Source of the DNA: Stentor coeruleus
Lineage: Eukaryota; Ciliophora; Heterotrichea; Heterotrichida; Stentoridae
Direction: 5' to 3'
NCBI GenBank assembly: GCA_001970955.1
Contig: MPUH01000198.1
Coordinates: forward strand, 1 to 64,000
Length of the DNA: 64,000 nt
The notes beneath the pieces are model-generated. The model did not search any database and was not told where the DNA came from. It saw only the letters and a list, made by a program, of their open reading frames with translations. Below, piece after piece: positions 18,223 through 29,393 of the stretch (position 1 is its first letter; each line of letters begins with the position of its first letter). Made by a program: the position numbers and the translations under genes.

Positions 18223-19632
18223 ATGAACCTTATGTTCAAAGATAAACCCTTTTTTAAAATCATGGAAAGTGAACTCACCCCAAAGTTTCTTGCCACATTA
18301 AATTCTAGTGCTTTTCAAAAACTCCTCACTATAAAAAACAGAAAATCCCCTACAAACTGTGCTCAGAAACCTGAAATACAATCATCAAGGCCTTCAATAC
18401 CCAAGTCTCCACAAAGTAATCCAGCTCATGCTTCTTATTTAGTAGCAAACAAACTACTTTCAAGTGGCCTTTTTGGTATCAAAAAGCCCAATACCGAAGC
18501 CCAAAATACTGCAAAAGTCGAAACTATTGACCGTGTTTTAGGAAACCGAAGTCCAGACTTTGAAAACAAAAAACACAACTTTAACCTTGACATACTAAAA
18601 CTGCAAAGTCATATAAAAACTTTACAAAATGATATTGGGCCAAGAAGTCAAACACCTTCTAATAATAAAGGAATATGTACTACTCCTGAATGCTTAGAAA
18701 GTGGGAAAAGTTCACCTGGAACTGTAGTTTTTGATACAAAAGGTATTGAAATTGATGCTGATACTCAAATCGATAAATGTTCAAGTCCGCAAAGTTCAAC
18801 ATTACAAAGTTTTTCTATTGAATGTGGAAGGTATACTACTCCAGATTATTTGCATAAGCAGCTTGAAATAGAAAAACAAAATGCTAAATATTTTGAAGAT
18901 CTTTATTATTCAGAATCACAGAATTTACGAAATGCTGAAAAAGAAATTGATTCATTAAAAGCGGAGATTGAGGTACTTAAGTCAAGTAGTGATATTCAGA
19001 AGACTAGATTATTTAACGAAATAAAAAGCCTCAAAAACGAAAACCTCGATCTTACAAACCAACTGCGTCAACGTAATCGTGAAAGTCTCCAATACAATTA
19101 CAACACAATGCTGAAAAAATCTGCAACAAATATCTCTGATAATACTCTTGAAGAAATGGAAAAAAAAGAGCTTGTAAACCAATTTCTCGCTTTAAAAAAA
19201 GATTATCATCATCTTTCTAAACAACTTCTCCGTAAAGCTGATGAGTTATTCGAAAAATCTACTGAAATCAAGCAAGTTAATAAACAAAAAGCTGAAATGT
19301 ATAAAGAGTTAATTCTGCTTAAAGAACAAGTTGCAGAATTAAGTCAATTAAAAGAACATGTGGGCTATTTGTTGAATTTAATTCAAAATATGAGGGTTGA
19401 ACTGACAAATCTTGCAGAAAAATATGAGGAAGGTATGAAACTTAAAGGATTTAGTAATTCTGAAGAGTTTATAAATCATATTAATCATATTGCTAATACG
19501 GCAAAGACAAAAGTTGAGTGTATAACTGATAAGAGTAGGAATCCGCAGCTTTTGAAGTGGATTAATGATAAGAATAAGAGCAAATTGATTCAGACGATAA
19601 AGAAATCTATATTCGAGCATATTAAAAATTAA
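18223..19632 (+). CDS. coiled-coil protein, paralogue 2 of a tandem pair, ~470 aa
   Basis: The first in-frame ATG is at 18223. Others at 18232 and 18262 (MESELTPKF) are also possible, and the last reads most naturally. TAA stop. Residues to ~210 are Ser/Pro/Asn-rich and disordered. The rest is coiled coil. The C-terminal part shares KADELFEK, then KEL, LKEHVGYLLNLIQNMR with the gene just upstream, so the two arose by tandem duplication while their N-terminal halves diverged. No catalytic motif. Confidence 0.75.
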   Translation: MNLMFKDKPFFKIMESELTPKFLATLNSSAFQKLLTIKNRKSPTNCAQKPEIQSSRPSIPKSPQSNPAHASYLVANKLLSSGLFGIKKPNTEAQNTAKVETIDRVLGNRSPDFENKKHNFNLDILKLQSHIKTLQNDIGPRSQTPSNNKGICTTPECLESGKSSPGTVVFDTKGIEIDADTQIDKCSSPQSSTLQSFSIECGRYTTPDYLHKQLEIEKQNAKYFEDLYYSESQNLRNAEKEIDSLKAEIEVLKSSSDIQKTRLFNEIKSLKNENLDLTNQLRQRNRESLQYNYNTMLKKSATNISDNTLEEMEKKELVNQFLALKKDYHHLSKQLLRKADELFEKSTEIKQVNKQKAEMYKELILLKEQVAELSQLKEHVGYLLNLIQNMRVELTNLAEKYEEGMKLKGFSNSEEFINHINHIANTAKTKVECITDKSRNPQLLKWINDKNKSKLIQTIKKSIFEHIKN

Positions 19633-20521
19633 TTATGTTTTGTTATTAAATAATGAAAGAGTTGTTTGTGGAAATTGTTTATGTATCATTAGATAAGTGA
19701 GAAATATTTTTTGAAGGATTATAGGTATGGAAAGTATGATTTTATGATTATGTAATTATAATTGGATTTATGAATAAGATTGGATAAGCCTTAAAGATTA
19801 TGCTTTAGATAAAAATATCATTAAGTAGTTTTATATATTAGAATAATAATTACCTTACTCTTTTTCAACATATTATAAATACAAAATATAATAATCCTCT
19901 ATTATCATCATTAAATCATAATTCACTGCCCAATAAGCTTTAAAAACTTGAAGCTTCAATGTCTTAAACCTAAACATAATCTTCTAGTCATATTCAGCAA
20001 AATCACTATTATTTATATAGATAATAAATATTTAAATACCCTAGTGCATGATATCACCCTACTTCAATATCATAAAATATATCCTCCATCTTCTATTGTA
20101 AAGCAATTGGATATGTATGAATTTATAATCAATGAATATCCTGATGCAGGATTTGATAACATTTTTAAGTATTCACTTGAACTAGAGTTAGGTAAATTAT
20201 AGACACCTCATCTAAAATAGTTACTCCTGATAATATTAATTGGAAGATTAATATGAGATTTTTGAAAATTGGAGAATGATGAAATTTATGTGGAAGTTAA
20301 AATTAAGATTTTATATGATATGATGTGTTTTTAGAATTTTGCACAAGATTTATCTAGTTTCAAAATTTATTATTAATTTTTTTGAGGTTTTGAAGTGTAA
20401 AGGTTGATTAAATTATAATTTACTGAAAGCCTTAGTTTTGATTAAATATGTATTTGCTAAAATATTTAGTGCTGATGAAATTAATATTTAATATTGACAT
20501 AAAAGCATACAATTTTTTTAC
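19633..20521. other. intergenic with a doubtful short ORF
   Basis: An 84-codon plus-strand open stretch at 19948-20202 starts at TTG. Its second half (KQLDMYEFIINEYPDAGFDN) has protein-like composition, so it may be a gene remnant. It has no ATG near the front and no joinable exon was found. Confidence 0.35.
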
Positions 20522-21088
20522 TTAAGCATTAACTACTTCTTCTTGTATCAATTTGAATTTAGTGTCATTAGCCCTCTCTATAATCTTAACAATAGGTCTC
20601 ATAGGTTTTGAGTCAGGAAGTTGGATCATTTTTTTCTGTTTTATCTCTTCTACATAAGGAATAGGCTCAACTTCATTATTCACAATTGCAATAGACATCC
20701 CACGCTTAATGGTAAAATATTGATCTTTTGGTTCAGGTGTTGCTCTTTTTATAGTAATTCTCTCATCTTCAAAAGGATCTTTAAAAACTTTATGTTCTCT
20801 AGTCTTAGCTGGTCTGAAGTTCATTTTTACAGGTCTTGCTTTGATTTTCAATGGGGATAATGGGATTTGTGGGACCCGAATTTTGTTTGCAGTGGATTTA
20901 CGCTGAAAAAAACGTAGCGAACGAGTTTGAAGCATTTCTGAGTATTCTGGGATATCTGTGTCTTTAATATATCGAGAGTTTTCTGGTCTGGGATTTTTTT
21001 TTACATAAGACTTCATAGTAACAATAGGCAGGATCACCTCAGTAAATTCTTTGTTGGCGAATCGGCTGTTTAAAAGAACTCTATTCAT
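20522..21088 (-). CDS. small basic protein, hypothetical, 188 aa
   Basis: ATG at 21086-21088, TAA stop. The protein is basic, Pro/Arg/Lys-rich and without a membrane segment or signal peptide. It consists of short linear-motif-like stretches (RSLRFFQRKSTANKIRVPQI, then KMNFRPAKTREHKVFKDPF) and probably folds little. No family recognised. It resembles the small basic proteins at 138-836 and 7853-8320 in composition only. Confidence 0.6.
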   Translation of the reverse strand: MNRVLLNSRFANKEFTEVILPIVTMKSYVKKNPRPENSRYIKDTDIPEYSEMLQTRSLRFFQRKSTANKIRVPQIPLSPLKIKARPVKMNFRPAKTREHKVFKDPFEDERITIKRATPEPKDQYFTIKRGMSIAIVNNEVEPIPYVEEIKQKKMIQLPDSKPMRPIVKIIERANDTKFKLIQEEVVNA

Positions 21089-21688
21089 TTTTAGTATTAT
21101 TAAACTAAATTTTGTAATAAAAGCAAATTATCTAGATTTTGATAATAAAAATTAGTAAGTATACAATTATTTATCTTCTTACCAATCCTAAGATATATAT
21201 ATTTTTTAATTAAAGCATTTTTTAGATTTCTGAGATAATAACTGTTATTATAAAATATATTCTAATATAAGATAATTTAGTTTACTCAAATATAGATAAT
21301 TCAAAATTTTAGGTTTTCAACTTACCAAACTTTATATAATAAACTCTTTGATATATTTATTATCACATCTTAATAAAAATAAGCTATATTTACCTTATTC
21401 TATTAGTAATCTTATCTTATTAATCTAATGCAATGAAACTAATCTAAATCAATATTTCTATTAAAAAGCACCTTTTATTATATCCTCATAAAAGTCACCT
21501 CTAATTATACATCTATAAAAGCTATCTCTTATAAAATACCCTATTAAAAACCACCTCTTATAGCATTCTATAATTCCATAAGCTTAATTTTTCTCAATTC
21601 TCAAACTTTCTAAACCAAAATCCAATAATAAATGCCAACTTCTATTCTCATAATAAATTATCTAAAACCCCATAATTTTACTACATAT
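21089..21688. other. intergenic, AT-rich
   Basis: 600 bases with no ORF. The last ~130 bases are C-rich on the plus strand, i.e. G-rich downstream of the minus-strand gene. Confidence 0.5.
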
Positions 21689-23632
21689 TTATGTTGCTGA
21701 GTCATCAGAATGCGAATTCCTCAACTCATACACTTCCTGTAAAGCAAGCAAATCCTTCTCTTTTTTACATAACTGTTGTAAGTTCACATCAAGTCTTTCA
21801 TGCAACTGTAACAACTGGATTTTCGTTACTTCAAACTCATGTTCCTTCCTCAACCTTTCACTTTCAAACTCAATCCTCTCTTCTTTCAAAAACTGGGCAA
21901 TACGTGAATTTTCCTCATTCTGCTGATTCAATTTCTCTTTATATTCCTGTAACTGTTCTTCAACTTCCTGCATATCATGAGCTTTATCTTCAAATTTCCC
22001 TAAAAACTCAATAAACAACTGATATGATGTACTAGTATATATATGCGGAAATTGTTCACATGATGCTAAATACATATCCTTTAAATCATTATCAATTATT
22101 TTTTTCTTAGACGATATTTCTTCTATTAACTCTTGAACAACCATTATAACAGCTTCAAGTTCAACAGATATTTCATATCCAGTTTCTGAGAATTTGTTTT
22201 CTAATACTGAAGTTATGATTTTAAAATCGTCAAATTTTGAATTGAAAAGTTTTTCGCGATCGTATAAAATCCTGAACCATTCATCAATAAACTGCTTTTT
22301 TTGTGAGAATTCTGTGTTAAGTTCTGTTATTAGTTGTTTTAATTGTGGGAAGTAAGTAACTGAATTCATGTTTATGTTCATGTCAAATGAATGAAGCTCA
22401 TTGATTTCGTCAGGTTTTGTAGTTTGGTCGTTTATTTTATGCATAAATTCTTGATCTCTTAATCTTGTTATATTCTCGACTTTATTGTAAAGTTCAGTTT
22501 TTTCTTGTTCGAAGTTTTCTTGTTCATGATGAAATTCGGACTTTTGTCTTGCGAGGAGTTTTTGACCGTTGGACAAGACTTCCCTTTCGATCTCCAAGCA
22601 TTTTCGGAGCTCTTTAAGCTTAGTCTGTTCTATTTCCATATCGATTTTCATTGAAGATAATTCTTTTTGTTTTATTTCAAAAGCTTTGTATTCTTTTTCA
22701 AGTTGACTTTTTATTTCAAATGTTATATCGATTTGATCTTTCAGACTCGCTTTTTGGTTCTCGAATTCTATTAGGTCTTCTTTTAGCTTTTGTTCCCTAA
22801 AGTCTATATCATCACTTTTTCTAGACCCTTTTGAGCTATGATAGCTGTTTTGTTTTCTTAAGATATCACATAAAGGTATAGTATCAGATATATAAGAGTT
22901 TTTATTTTTAAGCTCCTGCAACTCAGTCTCTTTTTCTATATTTTGAGTAAAAAGTTCTTGAATTCTTTCTTCTTGGAACTTATTCTGTTCAATCAAATGC
23001 CTATTTTCTTCTTTCAATTGCTGAAGCTCTGCTTCAGCCTGCATATAAACTCTTTTCATTGCCATTAGTTGCTTCTTCTCATTTTCTAAATTCTTTTTCT
23101 CAGAGTTTAGTTTTATTTCATCAATAGCAAACCTTTCCTCTTTAGCTGCAAGTTTTTTTCTATAATCAGTAAAAGCTAAAACTTTCTGATTTGACTCATC
23201 TAATTGTTGTGCAAGTTCAACAATTTTTTTATTGTTTTTCTCAATTTCTAGACCCCAGTTTTTTTTTTGACTGTCGATTATTAGGTCAACAGCTTTTCGT
23301 ATTGCTTGACTAGCAGCTGAAGGGATGTTTTTAGGATCAATAAATTGGTTAAAGTCAGAGTTAATCCTACGACATTGGGTTATTATATCATCAATTAGAC
23401 TTGCTTCTGGTGGAGGTGAGGCTAGTCTAATAATTGGTGATGGAACATTTCTATGAATAGGGCTGCCTAAAGTATTAAACATTTGGCTGTTAAATCTATC
23501 AATAACTGGACTGCTGATTCTTCTTACATCATAACGTCCACCATATGTTTTTGATAGGTCATTAGACTCTTTCTTACCCTTGAAATCGAAATTAAGCCGC
23601 AAAGGCCGACTTTTCGGTGAATTTAGGTCCAT
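21689..23632 (-). CDS. long coiled-coil protein, 647 aa
   Basis: ATG at 23630-23632, TAA stop. Residues 1-80 are Ser/Pro/Arg-rich (SPIHRNVPSPIIRLASPPP), and 80-120 form a short folded segment. From ~120 to the end the sequence is heptad-rich coiled coil with Gln/Glu/Lys. A break around residues 415-540 looks like a small helical domain (YFPQLKQLITELNTEFSQ, then EISVELEAVIMVVQELIEE). Length and layout fit centrosomal, basal-body or cortical filament proteins, but no defined family was recognised. Confidence 0.8.
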   Translation of the reverse strand: MDLNSPKSRPLRLNFDFKGKKESNDLSKTYGGRYDVRRISSPVIDRFNSQMFNTLGSPIHRNVPSPIIRLASPPPEASLIDDIITQCRRINSDFNQFIDPKNIPSAASQAIRKAVDLIIDSQKKNWGLEIEKNNKKIVELAQQLDESNQKVLAFTDYRKKLAAKEERFAIDEIKLNSEKKNLENEKKQLMAMKRVYMQAEAELQQLKEENRHLIEQNKFQEERIQELFTQNIEKETELQELKNKNSYISDTIPLCDILRKQNSYHSSKGSRKSDDIDFREQKLKEDLIEFENQKASLKDQIDITFEIKSQLEKEYKAFEIKQKELSSMKIDMEIEQTKLKELRKCLEIEREVLSNGQKLLARQKSEFHHEQENFEQEKTELYNKVENITRLRDQEFMHKINDQTTKPDEINELHSFDMNINMNSVTYFPQLKQLITELNTEFSQKKQFIDEWFRILYDREKLFNSKFDDFKIITSVLENKFSETGYEISVELEAVIMVVQELIEEISSKKKIIDNDLKDMYLASCEQFPHIYTSTSYQLFIEFLGKFEDKAHDMQEVEEQLQEYKEKLNQQNEENSRIAQFLKEERIEFESERLRKEHEFEVTKIQLLQLHERLDVNLQQLCKKEKDLLALQEVYELRNSHSDDSAT

Positions 23633-25112
23633 TATTATTTATGATAACTTTATTTACCCGCAGTGACAATGGATAAAATACTAGAATTTTTAAATCAATA
23701 AATTTATTGAAGATTTCGAGGTAAGAACTAGGAATCTATGCTAAATTTATAGGATTTGTGTTTTATTCATTAAAAGAATTTTTCTAAAATCACTTTTTCT
23801 ATTAAATGGCCTTCAGATATAATATTTAATTAAAGCTTTGTTTTATAATATAGTAATTAGTAGATTTTATTCAGAGAACATAGGAGAAATATATTATAAT
23901 TTTAGAGATTTTATTAAGAAAGGCATATTTAAAAAATGGGATGAAGCTTGACTAAAACTATTTTATCTACCCTGGGAATCTACTTTACTACTATGTGACA
24001 ATTATGATTATTGTCACATATTTTATAATGATATTTAAACTGTTAGAAATTAGGAAGATTATTCATGATACACAAAAAGTGTTTGTTATAACTTTAAAAA
24101 ATGAAAAAAGTGGAGACTTTAAACTAGATTTGGATAATAGTAAAGATATGTAATATTTATATAGAGATGCCATCAGAGATTCTAAGAGGATAAGTTTTTT
24201 AGGTTTTATTATGAGTTTAATAATATAAGAATTATTGGGGTGTTTTATTATTTGAATAGAAACTTAGCTTTGCTATTTGATAATAGTAATTTTTCAAGTG
24301 AGTGCATTTTATAAAATATCTCACAAAACTTTACCCAATCATTAAATAGTTTGTAGCTAAGCTCTTTTCTTAGAATTCATGATTATAAATTAAATAATCT
24401 AAACTTATAACTGCTATTTTATCAAATAAAAAATACAATTATAATTTTTAAGTTGTCTAATTAATTTAATCTTACATTTCACATTATACCTAATTACAAA
24501 ATCATTTTATAAAGAAAACCAAAGTATTTTTTAAAAGCATTAAAAAAAACCTTAACTTAAACCCAATAAAATTACCTTTAAAACACTAAACACCCATTAA
24601 GCCCAGCTTTTAGTTTTCATATTCTAAGTCAGTTTAGAGAATAAAATAAAATTCTGTTATCAAAAATTATACTACTAAAAACCTATCATATATAATTGCA
24701 AAACTAAACCTAATATTCTCAATTTAATTATAAGACTCACATTATAATTATAATATTATAAAATGAACAAGAATATGGAAGAAGAGCAATCATTGCTAGA
24801 ATTTTCAATACCTTTAAAAAAGATTTAATAGCTTATAAAATCATTACTGTGTCTCTAAATGAATTGTGCACTTATTGCTATTGGGATTTCGGCCTTGCTA
24901 AGACAAACACATTTTTGAAAAACTTAGTATTTAGAAGCGAAGATACTATTGTGATATTCGCATAAACTTAAAAAGCATCAATATTTAAATATAAAAAATC
25001 TACTTTTATCCACAATATCATAACAAAAAACCTAAAACCTTATCCAAATCTTCTAAAATATTAAAAAAACCCAACTATATAGATAATTTTATATACTGAA
25101 ATTATATCTAAA
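23633..25112. other. intergenic, AT-rich, ~1.5 kb
   Basis: No gene supported. A plus-strand ATG near 24764 opens 21 codons (MNKNMEEEQSLLEFS...) and then stops. The last ~130 bases before the minus-strand gene end are C-rich on the plus strand. Confidence 0.45.
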
Positions 25113-28100
25113 CTAAATCATTGAAGACAAGTTAAGATTTTTCAAACTATTCAACCTCGTATACAAATTAACAGTCTCACTATGTTCTGATCCCAGTACT
25201 TTATTATAGATCTCAATAGCTTTTTTCAAATACTTTGTTGTGAAATGATGATTATCTTTATATAAATAAGACATCAAAATATAAGTTTTTCCAACTTCTA
25301 AATTCATATTTTCTTCTTTATAAATCTTTAATGCATTACTAAAAGCAGAAGCCGCTTCATCGATAAGTTTTTTCTTCATATAGCAAAGTCCAATATCTGT
25401 CAAAATCCTCGCTTTTTTCCTTTTATCCAACAATTCTAACACTGAACTCATTTCACTAACCGCTTTAGCATATTTTTTCATATCTTTATAAAATACCCCA
25501 AGTGCACATTTCGCGTTTGCATATTCAGAATTTCTAGCTCCATAAGTAACCCTAGCAATTTCTACAGCTTCTTTTAAATAATACTCAGCTTCATCATATT
25601 TTCTTATCTTAGCAAAACTATCCGCAACTTTTATCAAATACATGCTTTCACTATAATTTATAACTTTTTTATCAGTAATTCTTCTTAGTATATCTAAGCT
25701 TTCTAAAGCTATATTATTAGCTTGTTCATAACTATGGATTTCTATAGCTAATTGATAAGCTTTTTGATATTCATTGAAAACTATCCCTGAATTAGGTTCA
25801 TAAATGTGTATTAAAAGCTTGATTTGTTGGGATTTAAACTCTAGGGCATCTTTAAAGTTCTTAAGTTCTAAAGCTATTTTATAAGCTTTTTCAGCCCAAA
25901 ACGATGAAAGATAAATTTTATGATTTGGCTCTAGAGCTTTTGTGTAATAATGAAGGGCTTGGGTTATGCTACCACTTTTATAATGAAGTTTACCTAGAGA
26001 TGCATAACCTTGGCACATTTCTTCATTATCTGGAGATTTTTCCAGTATTGTTTGTTTTATGCTAAAACTTTGATTTAATAGTTGGTTAGCTTCAGTAAGA
26101 TTGCTTTCGGTTATACAAAAGAGACCTTTCATTTCAAGAACTCTCGCATAGATTATGCTTAATTCTCCAGCTGTGTTTTTTATAGTTTTTTCAGCATGTC
26201 TTAGATAGCTTCTAGCGAGATCTGTGTTTTTAAGCTTAATCCCATGATATTTCGCAATTTCAAACTGTACCTCAGCAACACTTAAATTATCCATCCCATA
26301 CTTTTTCAATCTTATATCAAGTGCAGCTTGAAAATATTCGATTCTTGACTCATTTTGGCCTAGTGTCGCATAAACTTTAGCTAAAATCACATAAACAAAA
26401 GACAAAATATAATTTGACTGTCCAATTAAAACTTCAATTTTCCCTTTAATTTCCTCAGCAAGTTGAATTATACTCTCCATAGCAGAATGCATTGTACTTG
26501 GCTGTAAGACCTGACTAATTCCAAAAACAGGGGCAATTAAATTCATATACGCAAGAACAGTAGTCCACCTTTCTTTATAAGCAAAAAACAATGAAAGATG
26601 TAAAAGGGTTTTTATCAATAAAATAGACGGAGTGATATTATGTAAAAATTTAGCATATGGGGCAATAAGTTTCTTAAGTTTTTTCTCAGTAAGAAAAAGC
26701 CTACATATACCATGAATAGCATAATAAGCAGCTTCAGAGGTTTGAATATTACACAAATAAGCATCTCTATTAAAAATAATATCCCTTATCTGTACTCCTT
26801 TACCAATAATCTCATAAGCTTTTATAAGATAAATTTTAGCATAAGCGCACAGTTCTGGATCTGATGCAAAATTGTTATAATTTTCTAACAAACCAATACA
26901 TTTTTCTACATCATCTAATAATAAATAAGATTTCCCTAATAAAAACCTGATTTTCTCTGCATACTTTCTATCATCCCCAATAGCTCCTAAAGCTTTATTA
27001 AAATCATCTAAAGCCAAAGGAAAATTTTTATGGTAATACAAGTAATACAAACCTCTAACAAAATGTAAAATCCCAATATTATAACAACAATCATGACTAT
27101 TAAAAATCGGAGAATTTATCAATAAACTGCCATAAATACCAACATCAGGATCTTTAGTATATATATTAAAAATCTTTAAAGAATAAAGTTCAACAATTTT
27201 CCCAATATATTCGTTTTGGTCTGATAAGATTATAGATTTTATATGATTATGGAAATATGTTTGGAAAGTAAAACGAAAATTCTTTTTATAATAAATAACC
27301 CCCCAGTCGTTCATAGTAATTATAAGGTTTTCATATTCGAAATTAAGATGAGGATGTTGACCTTTTGTGATGATTTGAAATAGTCTTTGGGCAAAATCAA
27401 TTGAAATTGGGAAGTTTTCTAGTAGGCTTAAGCACTCAAGCCATTTTTGTGCCCCTTGGATTTTGTATATTTCTTCGCAGATTCTTTGATAGATTTCACG
27501 ACCTTCTGGGACTGGATTGAAGCTTCTCCCTTTAGTTGAAGATTTTTTATATATGGTGGCGATATGCCAATTATTATCTGATTTCTCACTAATTTCCTTA
27601 AAATTTGGGGTTTTATCCAAGTATTTCCTTATAACTTCTTCAGTAGGACTAGTAAGTTCATATCTCAGCCCAGAAATGCTTTGTGTACTTGTTATCAATA
27701 TATGCCCTTGATTTGGAATATAGTTTTTTATAAGCTCATAATCATTCACATCATCAAAAATCAATAAGAATTTCTCATTAAATCTTTCTAAATGTTTAAC
27801 CACAGAGTCGATAATCTCATCAATTGACTCTGCTTCAATAAGTTTAAGTCTTTTCGAGAACTTAATAAAACTATTTTCTAATAAAGTTTTATTCGAAGCC
27901 TTTGCAAAAAGAATCAATTTATATGAAGCTTTACGTTTTTTACAATAAGTAACAGCTAATGATGTTTTTCCTGACCCTGCACTTCCGGTTATACAAAGTA
28001 TTTTATGAGGTTGGGTGCTAAAAAGTATACAAAGGTCTTCATATTCACGGCCTACTTGGGAAAATTTGTAAATTGAAGGGATACCATGAGGATGATCAAG

Positions 28101-29393
28101 ATCAGATTTATAAGATGCATTAGTAAAATAATCTGAAAGAGATGATTTATAAAGGTTTATATAAGCAAGTTGTATGCGAATAGAGTTTTCACATTGTATA
28201 TTAGCTTTTTCAGAAATTACAATATTGGTTAGATTACTGAAACTTGTATGAAGTGCACTGATTTGTGTGAGGAGTTCAATAACACGGCTTTGGACTTTCC
28301 AGATTTCAGGCTCAAAACTTGAGAAATAAAGGTACTCGCTTAGAAGCTGAACAGCATCTACTGGCTTGAATGATGTTTGAATATGGTCTAGGATAATACA
28401 AATATGCTGCCAGGATAAGTTACAGCTGACATCAAGTAAACTTTTTATAACTGAGCTTTTGTTATTGTGAATACCAAGGAACTCAAGTAATATCAAATCA
28501 CAAGCTAAATTTCTAGAGTTTTTAACTGACACTTTTATGTATCTAGTCACACTTCTCTCAGAATCTCTTCTATCATTAAAGTCGTTTATAACTTTTGACA
28601 AATATTTAGCTGATGGATTTTCTCTTATCTCTTCTTTTTTCAATGATTCCACAAGTAAATCCAAACAATAAATATTCAACTGAAAACCCACTTCAGGAAA
28701 ATCCCCTATCTTCTCTTCGATACACTTAAAAATTTTACTAATATAATTCTTCGCAGCTTCATATGCTCCAAAAACAAAATGCTCATCAGCAAAAGCAATG
28801 TGAAAAGTAAAAAATCTTCTAGCAATCCTTGAGAGTTTTTCTCTATGAAAAGCCCATGTTTTCTTTAAATAAAACTCAGGTTCAGTAAGAACTTCTAATA
28901 CACAATTGCATAATACATAATAGTTTAGTCTAAAAGAAATATTGACTTCCTCAATTTGTTTGATAAGATGTGAAAACTCTATTCCTGATTTGATGTGATT
29001 TTTTATATTAACAAGTTGTTTTTTTAATGAATTTTCTCTTCTCTCATCAGTCATGACTACGCTAGGATTGTTGAATTGTTTAAGGTTTAATGAAAGATCT
29101 TTTGTGCTGTCTATAATATGTGACTTCTCAACAATGTTGTTGATTTCTGAATTGCTACGAGCTGGAATAAGAGCTGAGGATGAGTAATTGCCCCCACCAC
29201 TAAGCCCATATTTTGAGATGAGGACTATTTTTCTTAAGGGGTCGTAATATGAATTCCATGCTGTAGGCTTTACAGATGGAGTTAAGAAATAAGTAGGGGT
29301 ATTAGAATTCACACACACACCATTTTCGTATACAGTTGAAATCCAACAAGCTTCAGTATATCTTGTTAAAATTTGATACTTAAACCTGGACAT
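25113..29393 (-). CDS. STAND NTPase with TPR array (NLR-like), 1426 aa
   Basis: One uninterrupted frame, ATG at 29391-29393, TAG stop. Residues ~1-80 are unassigned and ~100-440 helical. A P-loop NTPase follows, with Walker A ITGSAGSGKTSL at ~465-476, Walker B FLLIFDDVND at ~540 and the NB-ARC-like ILITSTQ strand at ~565. From ~780 to the end run many TPR units, the last ones of kinesin-light-chain type (YGARNSEYANAKCALGVFY, then LGSEHSETVNLYTRL). In STAND proteins the repeats sense a ligand and the NTPase oligomerises to switch on an N-terminal effector. This order of effector, NTPase and repeats matches that plan. Whether the role is defence, death signalling or something else cannot be read from the sequence. 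The N-terminal domain is the piece that would decide it. Confidence 0.85.
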   Translation of the reverse strand: MSRFKYQILTRYTEACWISTVYENGVCVNSNTPTYFLTPSVKPTAWNSYYDPLRKIVLISKYGLSGGGNYSSSALIPARSNSEINNIVEKSHIIDSTKDLSLNLKQFNNPSVVMTDERRENSLKKQLVNIKNHIKSGIEFSHLIKQIEEVNISFRLNYYVLCNCVLEVLTEPEFYLKKTWAFHREKLSRIARRFFTFHIAFADEHFVFGAYEAAKNYISKIFKCIEEKIGDFPEVGFQLNIYCLDLLVESLKKEEIRENPSAKYLSKVINDFNDRRDSERSVTRYIKVSVKNSRNLACDLILLEFLGIHNNKSSVIKSLLDVSCNLSWQHICIILDHIQTSFKPVDAVQLLSEYLYFSSFEPEIWKVQSRVIELLTQISALHTSFSNLTNIVISEKANIQCENSIRIQLAYINLYKSSLSDYFTNASYKSDLDHPHGIPSIYKFSQVGREYEDLCILFSTQPHKILCITGSAGSGKTSLAVTYCKKRKASYKLILFAKASNKTLLENSFIKFSKRLKLIEAESIDEIIDSVVKHLERFNEKFLLIFDDVNDYELIKNYIPNQGHILITSTQSISGLRYELTSPTEEVIRKYLDKTPNFKEISEKSDNNWHIATIYKKSSTKGRSFNPVPEGREIYQRICEEIYKIQGAQKWLECLSLLENFPISIDFAQRLFQIITKGQHPHLNFEYENLIITMNDWGVIYYKKNFRFTFQTYFHNHIKSIILSDQNEYIGKIVELYSLKIFNIYTKDPDVGIYGSLLINSPIFNSHDCCYNIGILHFVRGLYYLYYHKNFPLALDDFNKALGAIGDDRKYAEKIRFLLGKSYLLLDDVEKCIGLLENYNNFASDPELCAYAKIYLIKAYEIIGKGVQIRDIIFNRDAYLCNIQTSEAAYYAIHGICRLFLTEKKLKKLIAPYAKFLHNITPSILLIKTLLHLSLFFAYKERWTTVLAYMNLIAPVFGISQVLQPSTMHSAMESIIQLAEEIKGKIEVLIGQSNYILSFVYVILAKVYATLGQNESRIEYFQAALDIRLKKYGMDNLSVAEVQFEIAKYHGIKLKNTDLARSYLRHAEKTIKNTAGELSIIYARVLEMKGLFCITESNLTEANQLLNQSFSIKQTILEKSPDNEEMCQGYASLGKLHYKSGSITQALHYYTKALEPNHKIYLSSFWAEKAYKIALELKNFKDALEFKSQQIKLLIHIYEPNSGIVFNEYQKAYQLAIEIHSYEQANNIALESLDILRRITDKKVINYSESMYLIKVADSFAKIRKYDEAEYYLKEAVEIARVTYGARNSEYANAKCALGVFYKDMKKYAKAVSEMSSVLELLDKRKKARILTDIGLCYMKKKLIDEAASAFSNALKIYKEENMNLEVGKTYILMSYLYKDNHHFTTKYLKKAIEIYNKVLGSEHSETVNLYTRLNSLKNLNLSSMI

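Noticed and set aside
24764-25060. Plus-strand ATG with a protein-like reading if stops are reassigned.
   Set aside because: Only 21 codons are open under the standard code and there is no family similarity or neighbouring exon.
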